Shown here piece after piece: positions 47,201-58,739 of a stretch of DNA of 64,000 bases. The notes below the pieces were generated by a model. That model worked only from the letters and a program-made list of their open reading frames with translations. It did no database searches and was not told the DNA's origin. Both the position numbers and the translations under genes were made by a program. Origin of the DNA: Apiotrichum sp. Y4204 (taxonomy: Eukaryota; Basidiomycota; Tremellomycetes; Trichosporonales; Trichosporonaceae); the NCBI GenBank assembly GCA_025531455.1, contig JAMYHL010000054.1, positions 62,001 through 126,000 on the forward strand. Direction: 5' to 3'. Numbering within the stretch: the stretch's first letter is position 1; every line of letters starts with the position of its first letter.

Positions 47201-49808
47201 CGCCGCGATGATCTTGAGCGACACGAACGACACCGTCTCGTCCCCGTCGCCAACCGCCAGGGCGATACCCGTCACATTGCCTAAGCGCGTGAGAAGGAAC
47301 TGGTCGAGCGACTGGAAGCCAAGTGGCCGCTTGAATCCAGAGGAGGCAGAGAGAGTGAGAAGGAGAACGTCGTTGAATACCAACTGTATGTCGAGAATGC
47401 GGTAGTAGATACGGAGCACACGCAGGAAGCATTGGTTAATCACCGGGGAGCGACTCGACAGAGATGTGGCGCGGTCAACGACCTCGGAGAGAGGGTTGAA
47501 CACGTCCTGCTGGGACAGCAGGCGGAGCATGACGATAAACCCAGGCTGGTCGGCGAGAGCTGTAGCCGTGGTGCGCGAGGGAGTGAGAAGATCGGTGAGG
47601 TCGAATGACAGCAGGGCACGCTCGAAGAAGCCGAGAACCGCGTCGGTCAGCTCCCACTGCTCGTCTTCGTGGTCGGGGAGATATCTCCGCTGAGTGAGCA
47701 GGACACGGTCTATGATGTACGTTGCTCCACGGCGGACAGCATTGTTGATCCTCGGCTTGTCAGAGGGAATCAACGCGGTCAGGAAGCCAATGTACGCCTG
47801 AGTGAGGGGGTATGTTCCCGCCTCCTGCTCGCTGTACTCCATGCGTTGGAGCCATCCCAGCGGGGCCGGGATACGGGATCCCTCGCGCACCTCGAGTGTC
47901 GGGTCGGCAAAGCTGATGCGCTCGTAGAACTCCACTGCGCGAGTCGCAATATCGTCATCCGCCGTGTCGCCGCGGCGCTTGACAAACGCGGTGATAGCCT
48001 CGAGAACAGTAGCCTTGAGGTCGGTGGCAATGTCGCAGTTCACAAAGTCGAAAAGAACCTGCAGCGGGTGGGGCTTGATCTGGAGGAGGGCACCGCGAGC
48101 GAGCGCGGAATCGCCAACCACACTGGCCAAAAGCTTTGTCCAACCCTGCGCAGTCTGGAACTCGCCGTCCTGCATCGGCTCGTGGGCAGTCGGGCGGTTG
48201 GGCTTGATCGTCTCAAACAGATGCGGCATGATCTCAATGTAGTGGGTGTAGAACTTGAACAGCGAGGTCCACGAAAGACGCGTGTCCTTGAGCTTCTCGT
48301 AGCATTTGGACGCGCACGCCGGGCCGCGCGCAATCGCGTTCAGCATGTCCCAAAAGGCAAGCGAGGGGTACGTCTGGCGGCTGTCGAGCACGACAGAGGT
48401 GAATGAGACCTCGTCCCAAAGGTGCTCGGCGCTGTCTGGCGGGAGGTTGGGGTACACGACCGCCACGAGCTCGAGGTATGCCTGGAAGTTGGCGACGGGC
48501 GCCTGGGACCTGCGCAGCCCGACGTCCTCCTCCTTGTTCCGGAGATAGCGCAGGAAGTGGCGTTTTGTCGCGAGCGAGTAGATCAACCGGTCGAGCTGGG
48601 AGAAGAAGAAGCCGTTGTTCTCGGGGTCGGAGCGCTCGGCGAGGGCATATGTCGGGTCATCGGGTTTTGTGTCGAGGTTCTTCACCAGACCCGTAAGGAA
48701 CTGGAAAGCATTTGAACCAACCGCCTCCTGCAGGTGCCGCTCCGCACCGTCAGCGTTGAGCTGGACCGCCTGCAGGAGGTTTGGCTCATTGCGGAGCGCA
48801 GAGAGATAGAACAACGACCAGTGGAGGCGAACCGCCTCGCGCAACGGCTCGACTGCAAATGTCTCCCCGAACTGATGTCAGCAGGTGCTCAAACGGGTCA
48901 CCTACAATGATGTTACACAACACGAGAATAAACTTTGAATGCCGAATGTAGGCGCTGACAGTCTCGAACCGCGCGTCCGCCTCGTCGAGCGCCTCGAGGG
49001 GCTGCGTCGCGGCGCAGAATGCGGCAAACACAGCGGCAACAATGGCGTCCGGCTTGGGCGACTTCTTGAGCCACTTTGCCATCTTGACCACCTGCGAGCT
49101 CTTGAGGAGACCCGACACGGACAGAATGCTGAGAATACCTGCCAGACGGTTCTGCTCTTCGCGCATCTCCCTGACCCGGTAGTTGAGCAGTTCCATTGCG
49201 GGCCCCGACGCCTGTGTGCGAACGAGCGACGCCAGGCGCGTCTGCATGGCGTCAATCTGGTCCACGACGACATCGGCGAGGAACCCGTTTGGCCCCTTCT
49301 CATCAAGCAGGTCCTCTATCCAGATACGCAGGTCGTCATACGGCTGCCCTGCCTCGGCATTCGGTCCGACGGTGATTCGCAGCAGCTCCTTGACGACATC
49401 GAGGAGCGCGAGGAGAGCCTCGTGGAGAACGTAGATTGCGATCTCGGGGTCGGTGCGGTTCGGAAACCGCGGGCGAGCCTGGACAGCATGGAGGGCGAGG
49501 ATGGCAGCAAGGAGGTGGGAGACGTTAAGGTTCTCGGCGATGAGGTTTGTGGTGACGAGGAGCTCGTCGGTGATGCGGACCTCGACGCCGTTGGGGGTCG
49601 CGATGGGAGAGTTTGCGATAAACTTTTTGTCCTCTTCGTTCGGGAGGGGGAGGGCAGTGAGCGTCAGGATCCACGGGCGCGCCTCTTCAAGCTTTTGATT
49701 GAGCCTGCGCACAAGACTCGTTGTCGGCTGCGACTTGACGAGCGTGAGGAGGTGCTGCAGGTCGGTGAAAAGGGACGGGTCCCACTGCGCGAGGGGGATG
49801 CGCGACAT
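44225..49808 (-). CDS. NUP192: Nucleoporin NUP192/NUP205 (inner ring)
   Basis: Model: complement of 44225..44538, 44576..45274, 45322..48871, 48906..49808; 1821 residues, close to the family range. It is a large alpha-solenoid scaffold of the nuclear pore inner ring that binds Nic96/Nup93 and Nup53. Family features include EELRITDELL-like helices (GVEVRITDELLVTTNLIAE), REAVRLHWSLFYLSALRNEP, LPPDSAEHLWDEVSF, SYESFPAHQLATFPRTCPP and QMIYSSMIESLLLLIWRHML near the end. Three introns only, with one 3550-bp exon. The first intron appears to use a GTAGGT donor. Long antisense open frames opposite this exon are composition artefacts. It converges with the dioxygenase and diverges from H2A.Z. Confidence 0.93.
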
Positions 49809-50368
49809 GATGGGTGTGGTGATCGGGGTAGGGTGGGGTGTTGTGCGCGGTGCTTCACGCCATCCGCCGCCTCGAGCGTATCCCTTCTGTCGACGTGGAG
49901 GGGAGTAAGAGGGGGGGGAGGGGGTTTTGTTGTTGGAAAGAGGTCGAGAGGTGGGTATAGGTGATGCTCGAAGTTTGTTCTCTGGAGAGGTGTTGTTGAC
50001 CGTCATCGACGAGCTGCAATGCACAAAAAGGATGGAGAGCGCGGCAGCACAAAGACAGTTGGGTGGAGTGATAAGGGTAGAAGTCTGAGATACACGTCAT
50101 TAGCACAACCTATTCTGACTATCCCAGGACATTAGTATTTACTTGTTATGTAAGTGTAATGTGAAACTTGTTTATTAACGGAACCAAAGGTCGGCCAAAA
50201 CAAACAAGTGATCGGCGGCGGGCAACCCGTTGTCCGTGTCTTGCTCGCCATCTCTCTCTCTCTTGGTCGTCCATCTTCTGACAAGCATCTCGTCCGTCTC
50301 CACCCAACACTCTTCCACCTTTACCACCATCGTTTGCATCCATCCACCCCTGCAATCCACCCACTACA
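49809..50368. promoter_or_regulatory. Divergent promoter between NUP192 and H2A.Z
   Basis: 560 bp with no gene. The H2A.Z side (50230-50365) is C/T-rich leader with repeated CATC/CACC motifs; the NUP192 side has purine-rich runs near 49905-49930. No classical histone element recognised. Confidence 0.4.
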
Positions 50369-51198
50369 ATGTCAGCAAAGGTAACGGGCGGAAAGGGCGG
50401 AAAGGCGAAGACCTCGAACGAGGCAAAGGTCCTTACAACCCGCTCCTCAAAGGCCGGTCTCCAGGTGAGTTTCTCAAAAATGGATGTAAATAGCAAAACC
50501 CATCCTACATCCCACCTCCACCCCACGGAACGCGTCACATCGCGAGATGTGCGACGCGCCTGCTTTTCTCCATCCCGCCCCATCCATCCCCGCGCTGACT
50601 CCCAGTTCCCCGTCGGTCGTATCCATAGGTATGCATCGCAGATGGAGTGGATGCACGCATGCATCGTGGGAGATGTCGTCCTGCACCTATCAGTCTCTGG
50701 ACTGGTGCCAGATTGGTAGCGCACCAGACCTAACTCCAGGTTCCTCCGTAACAAGAACGCGAACAACGTGCGCGTCGGCGCCAAGGCTGCCGTCTACGTC
50801 GCCGCCATCCTCGAGTATCTGACTGCCGAGGTTTTGGAGCTGGCAGGTTAGCTGACCTTCGATTGTGGAAAGCTGACATCAGGCAATGCCGCAAAGGACC
50901 TGCGCGTCAAGCGTATCACGCCGCGTCACTTGCAACTCGCCATCCGTGGAGACGAGGAGCTCGACCAGCTCGCGCGACACGTCACGATTGCTGCTGGTGC
51001 GTATGGGACAACGGGCTGCTCGTGTGGAGATGACATGTCAGAATCATGATCTCCTGGCACAAGCTCCTCGCACCTTCCCTCTCCCATCGCGTCTCCTTAC
51101 TGACTCTCTCAGCCGGTGTGCTGCCCCACATCCACACCTCGCTGCTCACAAAGCACGGCAAGAACCCCATCAAGCCCGTCACGCCGGGCAAGGCGTGA
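50369..51198 (+). CDS. HTZ1: Histone H2A.Z
   Basis: Model: 50369..50464, 50606..50628, 50740..50846, 50883..50996, 51113..51198; 141 residues. This replacement histone marks promoters and is deposited by SWR1. H2A.Z identity rests on [54 protein letters not shown] and [15 protein letters not shown], with no canonical H2A SQE tail. The N-terminal tail ([14 protein letters not shown]) has acetylatable lysines. Loop 1 reads [18 protein letters not shown] instead of the more usual SRTTSHGRVGATAAV-type sequence. Four introns, with a 23-bp second exon. It converges with MAK32. Confidence 0.93.
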
Positions 51199-51407
51199 TG
51201 ACGATGGACACTCTCAAGCTGTACTACCTTTGTCTGTTCGTGTATGGATTAGTCGTCGCCTTCGTTTCGATCCCCCCTTTATGCAACTATTTGCCAGTGA
51301 GAGAGTAGGAAGTGGGGAGCATGCGGTGGATTGTCTGTGATTCTCGAACACTCCTACTGAGCCTCCCACCTCCCAGAATCGTATGTATTAATCATAGACC
51401 TAGTGTC

Positions 51408-52850
51408 CTAGTAATCATCGTCGTCGTGTGCACCATTAACCGACTCGAGCATGTCCACGCGCCGCGCAAGGCTGCGCAGCCGGTCCCAGGGGTACGCGCC
51501 GTTCCAGAGCTCGTGCCCGCGCGGGCTCTTCGTGAGCGCCGGAATCCCGCGCTGCTCAATCGCGAACGAAGCCGCCGTGGACGCAAAGATCGTTGCTCAT
51601 TCTTAAGCTTCACCCCTGTTTTCTCACTTACCAGCCCTCAGATCGCCGCCGGTGAGGAACATACCCGCGAGCAATCCGCCAATGAACGCGTTCCCGCCCC
51701 CCGTGACATCGCGCACGTGCCGCTCGTTCCCGCTCCCCGTCTCCCAAAACGCGGGCACCCACCCCGTCCACTGCGCCGAGAGCGTGAACGCGCCAAGCTC
51801 CCCGGCACGCACAACGATGGCGGGGACATGACCGGGAGACATGACGAGTTTGCCGTGAAAGACGCGGGCGGCCATCTCGACGTCTGCGCGCGGGTCCGGG
51901 TCTGTCTCGGCGTCATCGCCTAGGATTTGCCGCAGTTCGCGATGGTTTGGCCTAGAGTCAGAATCTTGATACCAGCTGGCAACTCACGAGAAAACCGCAA
52001 ACCCCCGCGCGAGCGAGACGTATATCCCTGTCGGAACGTCGATTCCCTGCTGTGAGTTTTACTGCTGAAGCTGTAGCACGTACCCTCAAGAGCGGCTCCC
52101 ACGCCATATGTCCCGTCCATCCCTTTGAGCGAAAGCTCTCCGCCTCGGTGGTAATGGCGGTCGCGCGCGTAATGTCGCACACGACGTGGATCCACTCTGG
52201 TGGCGGGTCCGCGAACGGTGAGCGCGGGAGAAGGAGGTCGAACGGGCTGAGCGGCTGGGTTGGGGCGAGGTACGTGAATGTCTGGTCGCCTTCACTGCGG
52301 GGTCAGTACCGGACCCAGCTCCTCCGTTTACCCGATACGCGAGCCAGAATAGTGGTTCAGCGCGCGCGTCGTCTTGCCCCGCCGGTTGCGATACCATACC
52401 ATGTCGCCGAGCCCTTCGAGGCGTTTCCGGAAGGACTCGGGAAAGTCATCGCCGACATCCACGATGCATCCGACGTATCGCGCCGGGAGGAAGAGGCGCG
52501 CAGCTGTTGCTGCGTAGAGTCCACCGCCGCCCATCATCTGCAAGTTTGGAGAGATACAGAGGCGAGAGGTTAGAGATATCAGATATCAGAAATGTCAACA
52601 ATGGAACAGCAGCGCAGAGTTGGCGTCAGTTTGCTCCCCATGCACAGCATCCACATCCACGCTCACCGGCTCGGGATCCGTAACGGTCTTGCCATCCTCG
52701 CCAGTCGCCTCAAAGTGGTCGATGATAAACTGGCCTGCTGTCAGAGATATACCGACCAGACAAAAGCTCACCTAGCGTGGCCACCCGCCCGCGGCCGGCG
52801 AGCGATGCGGGTGATGGAGGATTGAATGCCTCGTCGGGCGACGCGGTCAT
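51408..52850 (-). CDS. MAK32: PfkB-family carbohydrate kinase (MAK32-like)
   Basis: Model: complement of 51408..51595, 51632..51951, 51988..52046, 52084..52294, 52332..52537, 52667..52734, 52772..52850; 376 residues. Fungal Mak32-type PfkB proteins are ribokinase-fold sugar kinases of unknown substrate; yeast MAK32 was found through its effect on killer virus maintenance. Visible: QFIIDHFEATGED, MMGGGGLYAATAARLFLPAR, RGKTTRALNHYSG, WIHVVCDITRAT, SPNHRELRQILGDDAE, and the PfkB C-terminal signature VRDVTGGGNAFIGGLLAGMF, where the expected catalytic GAGD is replaced by GGGN. Six short introns; the last uses an AATGAG acceptor, which is unusual but keeps the family reading (ATIFASTAASFAIEQ). The Asp-to-Asn change may affect activity. 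Confidence 0.8.
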
Positions 52851-53467
52851 GGTCTGCAGTGGTGGATGGATGGATGGGTTGAGAGATTGTCGTGCATCGA
52901 CCATTGCATCTAGTTGCATCTTTGCATCAAAGTGGGGCGTACATGCCACCACCATCTATCTCTCCTCTGCGGGCCTGCTGTCGTCGATGCGTGCGCGCAG
53001 TGACGTCGTTGTGAAGATGGCAGAAAATAGAGTTGGTCCAAAAGAGGTAGAGTGAGTCACACAAAAACATGGCAATGACGATAAAAAAGAGCCAGAAGCG
53101 AACAGAAACGAAGAGCACACAGAGAGCACAGAGGTGGCGTCGGCGCTCGGAGCACACTACCACTACTCTCTCTTTCTCGGAGGAATAACCCACACATTTG
53201 GGTTTGGTCGATCTTGGTCTCTCCCTTACATCCTACTGTACTACTCCCCCTCCTCGTATTCTCCTCGCTCTCTTGCAAGCATCCACCTGATCCCTCATCG
53301 TCATCCTCTCGTCCAGCCATAACATACATCCAATCCCGTCGCAATCCCGCTTCTCGTTCCATTCCGTCTGGACATCTCCAGGACGCAGGCGCCGATCCCA
53401 CCCTTTTGGCAGGCACACCCTGGGATTTGCCACCCATCAACCACACACCCATCCATCCATCTCCGCC
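52851..53467. promoter_or_regulatory. Divergent promoter between MAK32 and the TAG1-like gene
   Basis: 617 bp without a gene. The right half (53220-53460) is a C/T-rich leader ending in CATCCATC-type repeats before the ATG at 53468. Confidence 0.4.
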
Positions 53468-55347
53468 ATGCCTCCAAAGAACAAGGGCAAAGGCCGCGCC
53501 GCAACGCCGACCGAGTCGTCGCCGCTGCTCGAGCGCGCAGACGATGCGGCCTCCACCCGCTCGATATACAGCGGCATCTCGGGCTCGTCGTCCACCCCGT
53601 CGGCGATGTACAACGTCGACACCCCGGCGACAGGGCACGCGCACCGGCGCTCGCGGCGGTTCGCTATCCTGATATCCATCTTCTTGCTCATCCTCGGCTG
53701 CGCCGTCTTTGTTGTGCTGTTTGCCGTGAGCTTCATCCCCTCCGACATGGAAAAGGAGAACATGCACGAGGCGTTCGTGTATCGCGACCCGAAAGTCGAT
53801 ATCCTCAACGTCTCGGGCGACGGCGTGCACCTCACGCTCTCGCTCCAGGGTGCAGTGGACGTGAATCGCGCGCTCGCAGTGGATGGGAGCCGGGGAGAAG
53901 GGTGGTGGGAGACGCTGCGGCGTGGCGCAGCGCACGGCCTTGTCGGTGCACTGCCAACCCAGGCCATCAACATCACGATCCCCAAAGTGCAGGTATACGC
54001 GTTCGGCGGGCTGCCTCTGCTGGAGGTGTTCATCCCAGACGACATTGCAGTCCCGCTTTCGCAGGATGGCACGCTGGTGCCAATCACCATTCAGGCGGTC
54101 GGGAACCCAGTCGCGCCGGCCGGCGTGCTCTGGACATGGGCACAGAAGACGTGGGCGAAGGGCACGATCCACGTGAGCGTCGTCGCCGATGAGGCGCACG
54201 CAAGCATTCCCGGCGCATGGTGGAGCAAGTGGGCGGTACTCGAACAGAGAGATATCCAAGTCCCCCTCTCGGTCGCAGGTGAGTTCCCCACTCGTTCACT
54301 CTCCACGGCACGCTAAGACAAGTCCCGACGTCCTTCCAACTCTAGGGCCCAGCTCACGGACCAGTTCCCCCCGTGCCGAACCTCCCTCCGCCTGGCACGC
54401 CGCTCGACCTCTCTAAACTTGTGACTCTCCACAAATACTCTTTCTCTACTGACCGCGGACTGAAGTTGTCCGCCACTGCCTCCCTCCCGAATCCATCACT
54501 CCGCAGTGTTCCGTTCGCGATCCCGTTTGCGATTCAGATTGGGCCTGAGCACGAGACGATCGCGCAGGTCGTCGCGCGTGCCTCGAAAGTGACCACCACG
54601 ACCATTGGCCTTGCGATCGACGGCGACATTGTCGCCCTAGAATCAGGGAGTGCACTTGACACGTTCCTCCAGAACTTCCTTCATGGCGAGAGCAACCCCA
54701 TCCTCGTGCGCGGCCTAGACCACATGCCGCCGGGATCGTGGCCTGACGCGCCACCAGACTGGGCGCTCGCCTCTCTTCCGTCGCTCCAGCTCGACCTCGA
54801 GTTCCCGGCACCCCGCGAGCGGCCCGATATCGTGCGCGACGTCACGATCGAGGACCTCAAGCTCGGGCAGGGCAGCACCGGGATGATCGCGAATGGTACA
54901 GTCGTCGCGAACGTCCAGCTCCCAGAGGGCATGGAGCGCGTCGCACTCAATGTGAGCGCGATCTGCCCGGACGTGATGATCCACAACGGAGCGGTAGAGG
55001 ATAGTGACGAGGCATACGACCCCGAGAACCCGCCGCCACGGGCATTCGGGCGCATCAACCCAAGCTTCTTCCTCGACTCCAACACCTCCCCCAAGCCACA
55101 ACAGCTTGTCGTCCGCGCGCCATTCACCAATCTCCCGCTCACGATCCTACCCGGTCGTGATGGTGTACTAAGCGAGTTCATCACCAAGGTGGTGTTCAAG
55201 GGCGGCGCGATGGCCGGAATCAAAGGCGTCGTGGACGTCAAAGCTGATATCGGCGTAGGCGGGACGCTAGCGGTGGACGGCCTACCCGTCCAGGGCGAGT
55301 TCTGGGCGGGCAGGGGAGTTGGGCTGACACTGGAACGTGCGCTGTAG
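53468..55347 (+). CDS. TAG1: Vacuolar single-pass membrane protein, TAG1-like (DUF3712)
   Basis: Model: 53468..54278, 54353..55347; 601 residues. Yeast Tag1 (YLR173W) is a vacuolar membrane protein involved in ending autophagy. The protein has a short Ser-rich cytosolic N-terminus with SSPLLERADD (a dileucine-like sorting signal), one membrane segment (FAILISIFLLILGCAVFVVL) and a long lumenal part with repeated immunoglobulin-like LEA/DUF3712 units (PKVDILNVSGDGVHLTLSL; LPSLQLDLEFPAPRERPDIV; PFTNLPLTILPGRDGVL). Several NxS/T sites are present. The single intron acceptor (CCCAG at 54348-54352) was chosen over CTCTAG at 54341-54345 because only it keeps the frame. Confidence 0.75.
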
Positions 55348-56970
55348 AGGGTATATTTGTTCGTATAGTATGGAATGTATGTTGCTTGACTTGGGCCGAG
55401 GAGCGGGCAGAGGCTGAGAGGCGAGGCTCTGTTGATCTCCGATCTCAATGGTGATGGCGATGTGCCACATGCCCCAAGGCCACGGACACTGCTCACACAT
55501 CCGGGGAATACCAGACCTGCAAGACTGAGGAATCTGGTCACTTGACCCGGAACGACGCGATCACGATCGGATCGAGGATTCCAGCTTGAGCCGAAGCAGA
55601 CAGGCGTTGGGAGTAACCCCAGCACTAACCCATCACGAAACCCAATGTTCCAACACAGCTCAAACACAAAAACATAAGCTGCCGATCCCCAGAGATCCAA
55701 AGATCGGCAGGACCGGACCCGGGTTATCTCATTCACCCGGCGCCCAGTCCATCTCACACCAGCCAGACTTCGCTGTCTCGGCCACGGCGTCGGCCCCGCG
55801 CCGCGGTCTGCATCTCCGCTCTACATTCCACAGTTCCACAGTGTTCGCCGCGGCATCCGGAACGCAAACGGGCATGCCGCGTCCGCCGGCCGCGTAAACC
55901 GCGCAATCCGCCCTTCGCGCGATAGCACGCACAACAAGGCGGATGCGATGTGCGAGTAACTCGGACGACTCATGACTCGACGCTTGTAAAATCGTCGTGA
56001 GTCACTTGGACGACCCAGTGAGCTTGTTGATTGTTGTTTGTAATTTTCTGGCAAGCTGGTATCCCCGCATTATTGTTCTCCGTATCTGGCAGGTCCCCAC
56101 CGTATACCCCATGCCGCACCCATCGCGGCCGGATGTACAGGAGAGACAACATGCAGGAAGACAGTGACAAATGCACAATAACACCGGAACCACCACCGTT
56201 CTCGGGTCGCTTATGCTCCCGGAACCCTGGGCCAATAAGCGACGTTGGGCGGTCCAGAAACGGAGGACAATAGCTGGGGTGCGGCAAAGGCGTGAGGGGA
56301 CCCCGCGATCCCAGAGACAATAATGGTCAAGGCACCAGTGCGCCGGATAAATCTATTGTTCGGACTGCGCCGGACTCGAGCTGGCCACAGCTGGGTGCAT
56401 TGTATCTCGGACCATTCGCTGTCCCCCGGTGGCGAGGACAAAAGCGTACTGTACAATAAGCTGTGCGAGGGCCACTGACGTATATCCTACCGGCCCAGCG
56501 TGCGACGATCACTGTCCAGTGATCCCGGATCTGGACGGCGCCACGCGTTAATCGGGCCAAGAAATGAAGTGCTGCATTGTGCCTCTGATCCTCTGGGCCT
56601 GTGCAGACCGCGACCGGAGCGATCCGGTGGAGATAACAAAGTAGAGACAATGGGACAGTGCACAGGGGGCTGCAGTGCAGTACGTGGGTCATTGTTCTTC
56701 AGCTGTTCGTGGCGCGGCCGTGGACGATGTCGCCGGCGGCTCGCTGTCGAGCACGAGCTCTCCCGAGATGATGTGGCTCGTCTCAGCTCCAGCCTCACAG
56801 ATCCTCGTCCAGATCTTTGCAAAGACCAGCTCGTCGACGCGTATAAAGCGCCGCGCTCCGAATTGCTGTTTTGCCCATCAGTTTCCGAACACCTCTGTCT
56901 CTTCACCACTACCAATCCCCATCGCTCATCTCTTCGGAGTTCCACCAGCCGCACCTCACCAATCACCACA
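55348..56970. other. Large intergenic region, 1.6 kb
   Basis: Between two plus-strand genes. Open frames of up to about 120 codons have no recognised domain. It holds the TAG1-like 3' flank and the promoter of the small mitochondrial protein gene, including a TATAAAG motif at 56842. No RNA gene recognised. Confidence 0.45.
56842..56848 (+). promoter_or_regulatory. Candidate TATA box of the B12D/MLRQ-like gene
   Basis: TATAAAG about 125 bp before the start codon at 56971, a plausible distance for a fungal promoter. Motif match only. Confidence 0.4.
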
Positions 56971-57377
56971 ATGTTCCGCTCCATCGCGTCCACCGGTCTC
57001 CGCGCCTCGCGCACCGCCCGCGCCGCCCCCCTCGCCCGTCGCCAGATGAGCGCCGCCGCGCCGTCAAAGAAGGTCGCGCAGGGCACCGACGAGCTGTGGC
57101 CGTTTGCCAAGAGTGAGTTTGGACCAGAAATCATAGATTCGGAGGCCGGTGCTAATCTCTCAACAGGCATTCCCGTCGACGTTTACCCCCTCGCGTTCCT
57201 CGTCACCGTCGTCTGCAGCGCGTCCATCTTCATGATTGGCAAGCACCGTGAGTATGAGAGCAGCCGCGTCGCAGCTTGCAGTTGTGGCGTCTCTGTATTT
57301 TTATCTTTGTTTCCTGTACTAACTCTCCAGTCACCCAGGACAAGCAGCTTCGCCTCAAGCCCACGGGCACTTTCTAA
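56971..57377 (+). CDS. Small mitochondrial membrane protein, B12D/MLRQ (NDUFA4)-like
   Basis: Model: 56971..57112, 57167..57247, 57331..57377; 89 residues. The N-terminus MFRSIASTGLRASRTARAAP is a strong mitochondrial presequence. After about 47 residues comes SIPVDVYPLAFLVTVVCSAS with IFMIGKH, one membrane helix preceded by the V-Y-P-L motif seen in B12D/MLRQ proteins, then LTQDKQLRLKPTGTF. Members include NDUFA4, associated with respiratory complex IV. The fungal relation is inferred from this short motif; it may instead be another small respiratory-chain subunit. Both introns are short with clear CTAAC/CTAAT branch sites. Confidence 0.7.
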
Positions 57378-58029
57378 AATAGATAATAACGAGAGTGGAA
57401 GACATAATGACCCGCTGTTTGCATGTATGATTTAGGATTTTCGGACCAAGACGAGCGAGTGAGGCACAGTTGCATTGCGAGAAATGAGGTGGCGCGAGGA
57501 ATCAGTTATTTCCACTCGGTGCATCGCAATGTGCACTGATTCGTGTCCTAGATGGCAGTAGGTTGCGGTAGCTAGCTCATTCTTGGAACAGCTCCGCGGT
57601 ATCGAGCCCGTCTTCATCGACCTCCGTAACTTCCCGGACCTCCTCTCACCGCCGATATCGTCACTCCCGATCTGTAAATCACCAGATACCAATACTGACG
57701 CTCCAGCTCCTGAGTCTGTTATCTGTAATAGGACGGACGACGGATCCGAGAGGCCGTTAAGATCACAGATGTCGGATCGGAGCGCTGTCAAAAAAGGCTA
57801 TCAACCGGATGGAGTCGAGTATATCGCAAACATCAGTCAGTCGGTGAGTAAGACATGAGACAGTTCGCCCGCTTCTCAGTGTCATCGTGTAATCAGTTGC
57901 TGGGCAGATCAACAACGAGGGAATCAGGATCACCGTGTTTACCATCACCGCCCGACGCTCGTTCGCGATTACCGTCCCGCCGACGGCGATCCCATATATC
58001 AATACAGTGTTCGTATGTAAAATAACAAT
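57378..58029. other. Spacer upstream of tRNA-Asp
   Basis: 652 bp; holds the 3' flank of the small mitochondrial gene. AT content is higher than in coding parts. No gene recognised. Confidence 0.45.
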
Positions 58030-58101
58030 TTCCTGATCGTATAACGGCTAGTATGCTCGCTTGTCACGCGGGAGATCGGAGTTCGATTCTCCGTCAGGAA
58101 G
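58030..58101 (+). tRNA. tRNA-Asp (anticodon GTC)
   Basis: The sequence folds as a full cloverleaf. The acceptor stem TTCCTGA pairs 7/7 with TCAGGAA; the D arm is GTAT/GTAT as in eukaryotic tRNA-Asp; the anticodon stem CTCGC/GCGGG closes the loop TTGTCAC with anticodon GTC; the T arm is CGGAG-TTCGATT-CTCCG. Discriminator G is at 58101. There is no intron. The anticodon loop and D arm match tRNA-Asp; the T1-A72 first pair is less usual than the G/C-rich start in many species. Confidence 0.93.
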
Positions 58102-58119
58102 CGTCAGGTGTGAACCTGC

Positions 58120-58124
58120 TTTTT
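58120..58124 (+). terminator. RNA polymerase III terminator of tRNA-Asp
   Basis: A run of five T residues 19 bases after the tRNA 3' end, preceded by a small inverted repeat (CAGGTgtgaACCTG). Confidence 0.75.
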
Positions 58125-58739
58125 GACGTTGCGCGCTGGGGGTTGTCACAGCTTGAACGAGATGATTTTTTGTCGATGTTGCGATGATGGTTGACGGCCG
58201 GTGGTGGAAAACTTGGTTGCGCGTCAAAGGTGGACTATGGAGCTATGGAGGCGACTAGCTCTGCGGTTAGTTGTCAAGTGACTGATGGCTGGCACTTGAG
58301 GCACTCGCGGGCATAACCGTCCCCGCGACACCCGCGGTCTCCGATCCCCTCCGAGCCCAGCCAAGTGAACAACCAGTGACGTAGGATCCCGAACTTTGTG
58401 CATCATTTACTAATGTCTGTCGCCCATCCCACATCAATCCCAACCTACCGATGATATCCTCGACCATACTCGCGACATTTGAAAGATGAGCGATATGTAA
58501 GTTTGCGCACTGTGAGTATGCCATCACATCTCTCGACTGATGAGAGACTCTACTATGTGTTCAAGTCACTGAGTGCACTAATTCAGAGGTCCGGAGAAAT
58601 GGAGCTCCGTTGCGATACGAGCTGAATGCTGATTACGAACTGAAGCAACACTACAGCACCCCACCTTCCACCAAGTACACACTTCAGATTGCATCAACAA
58701 AAACTATAAACTACGGTATCACTGTCCTGCCAGTGTCTC
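58125..58739. other. Spacer between tRNA-Asp and the lectin gene
   Basis: 615 bp without a supported gene; contains the 3' flank of the minus-strand lectin. Confidence 0.45.

Noticed and set aside
45725..47284. 519-codon open frame antisense to NUP192
   Set aside because: Same composition effect opposite a long conserved exon; no domain or splice structure.
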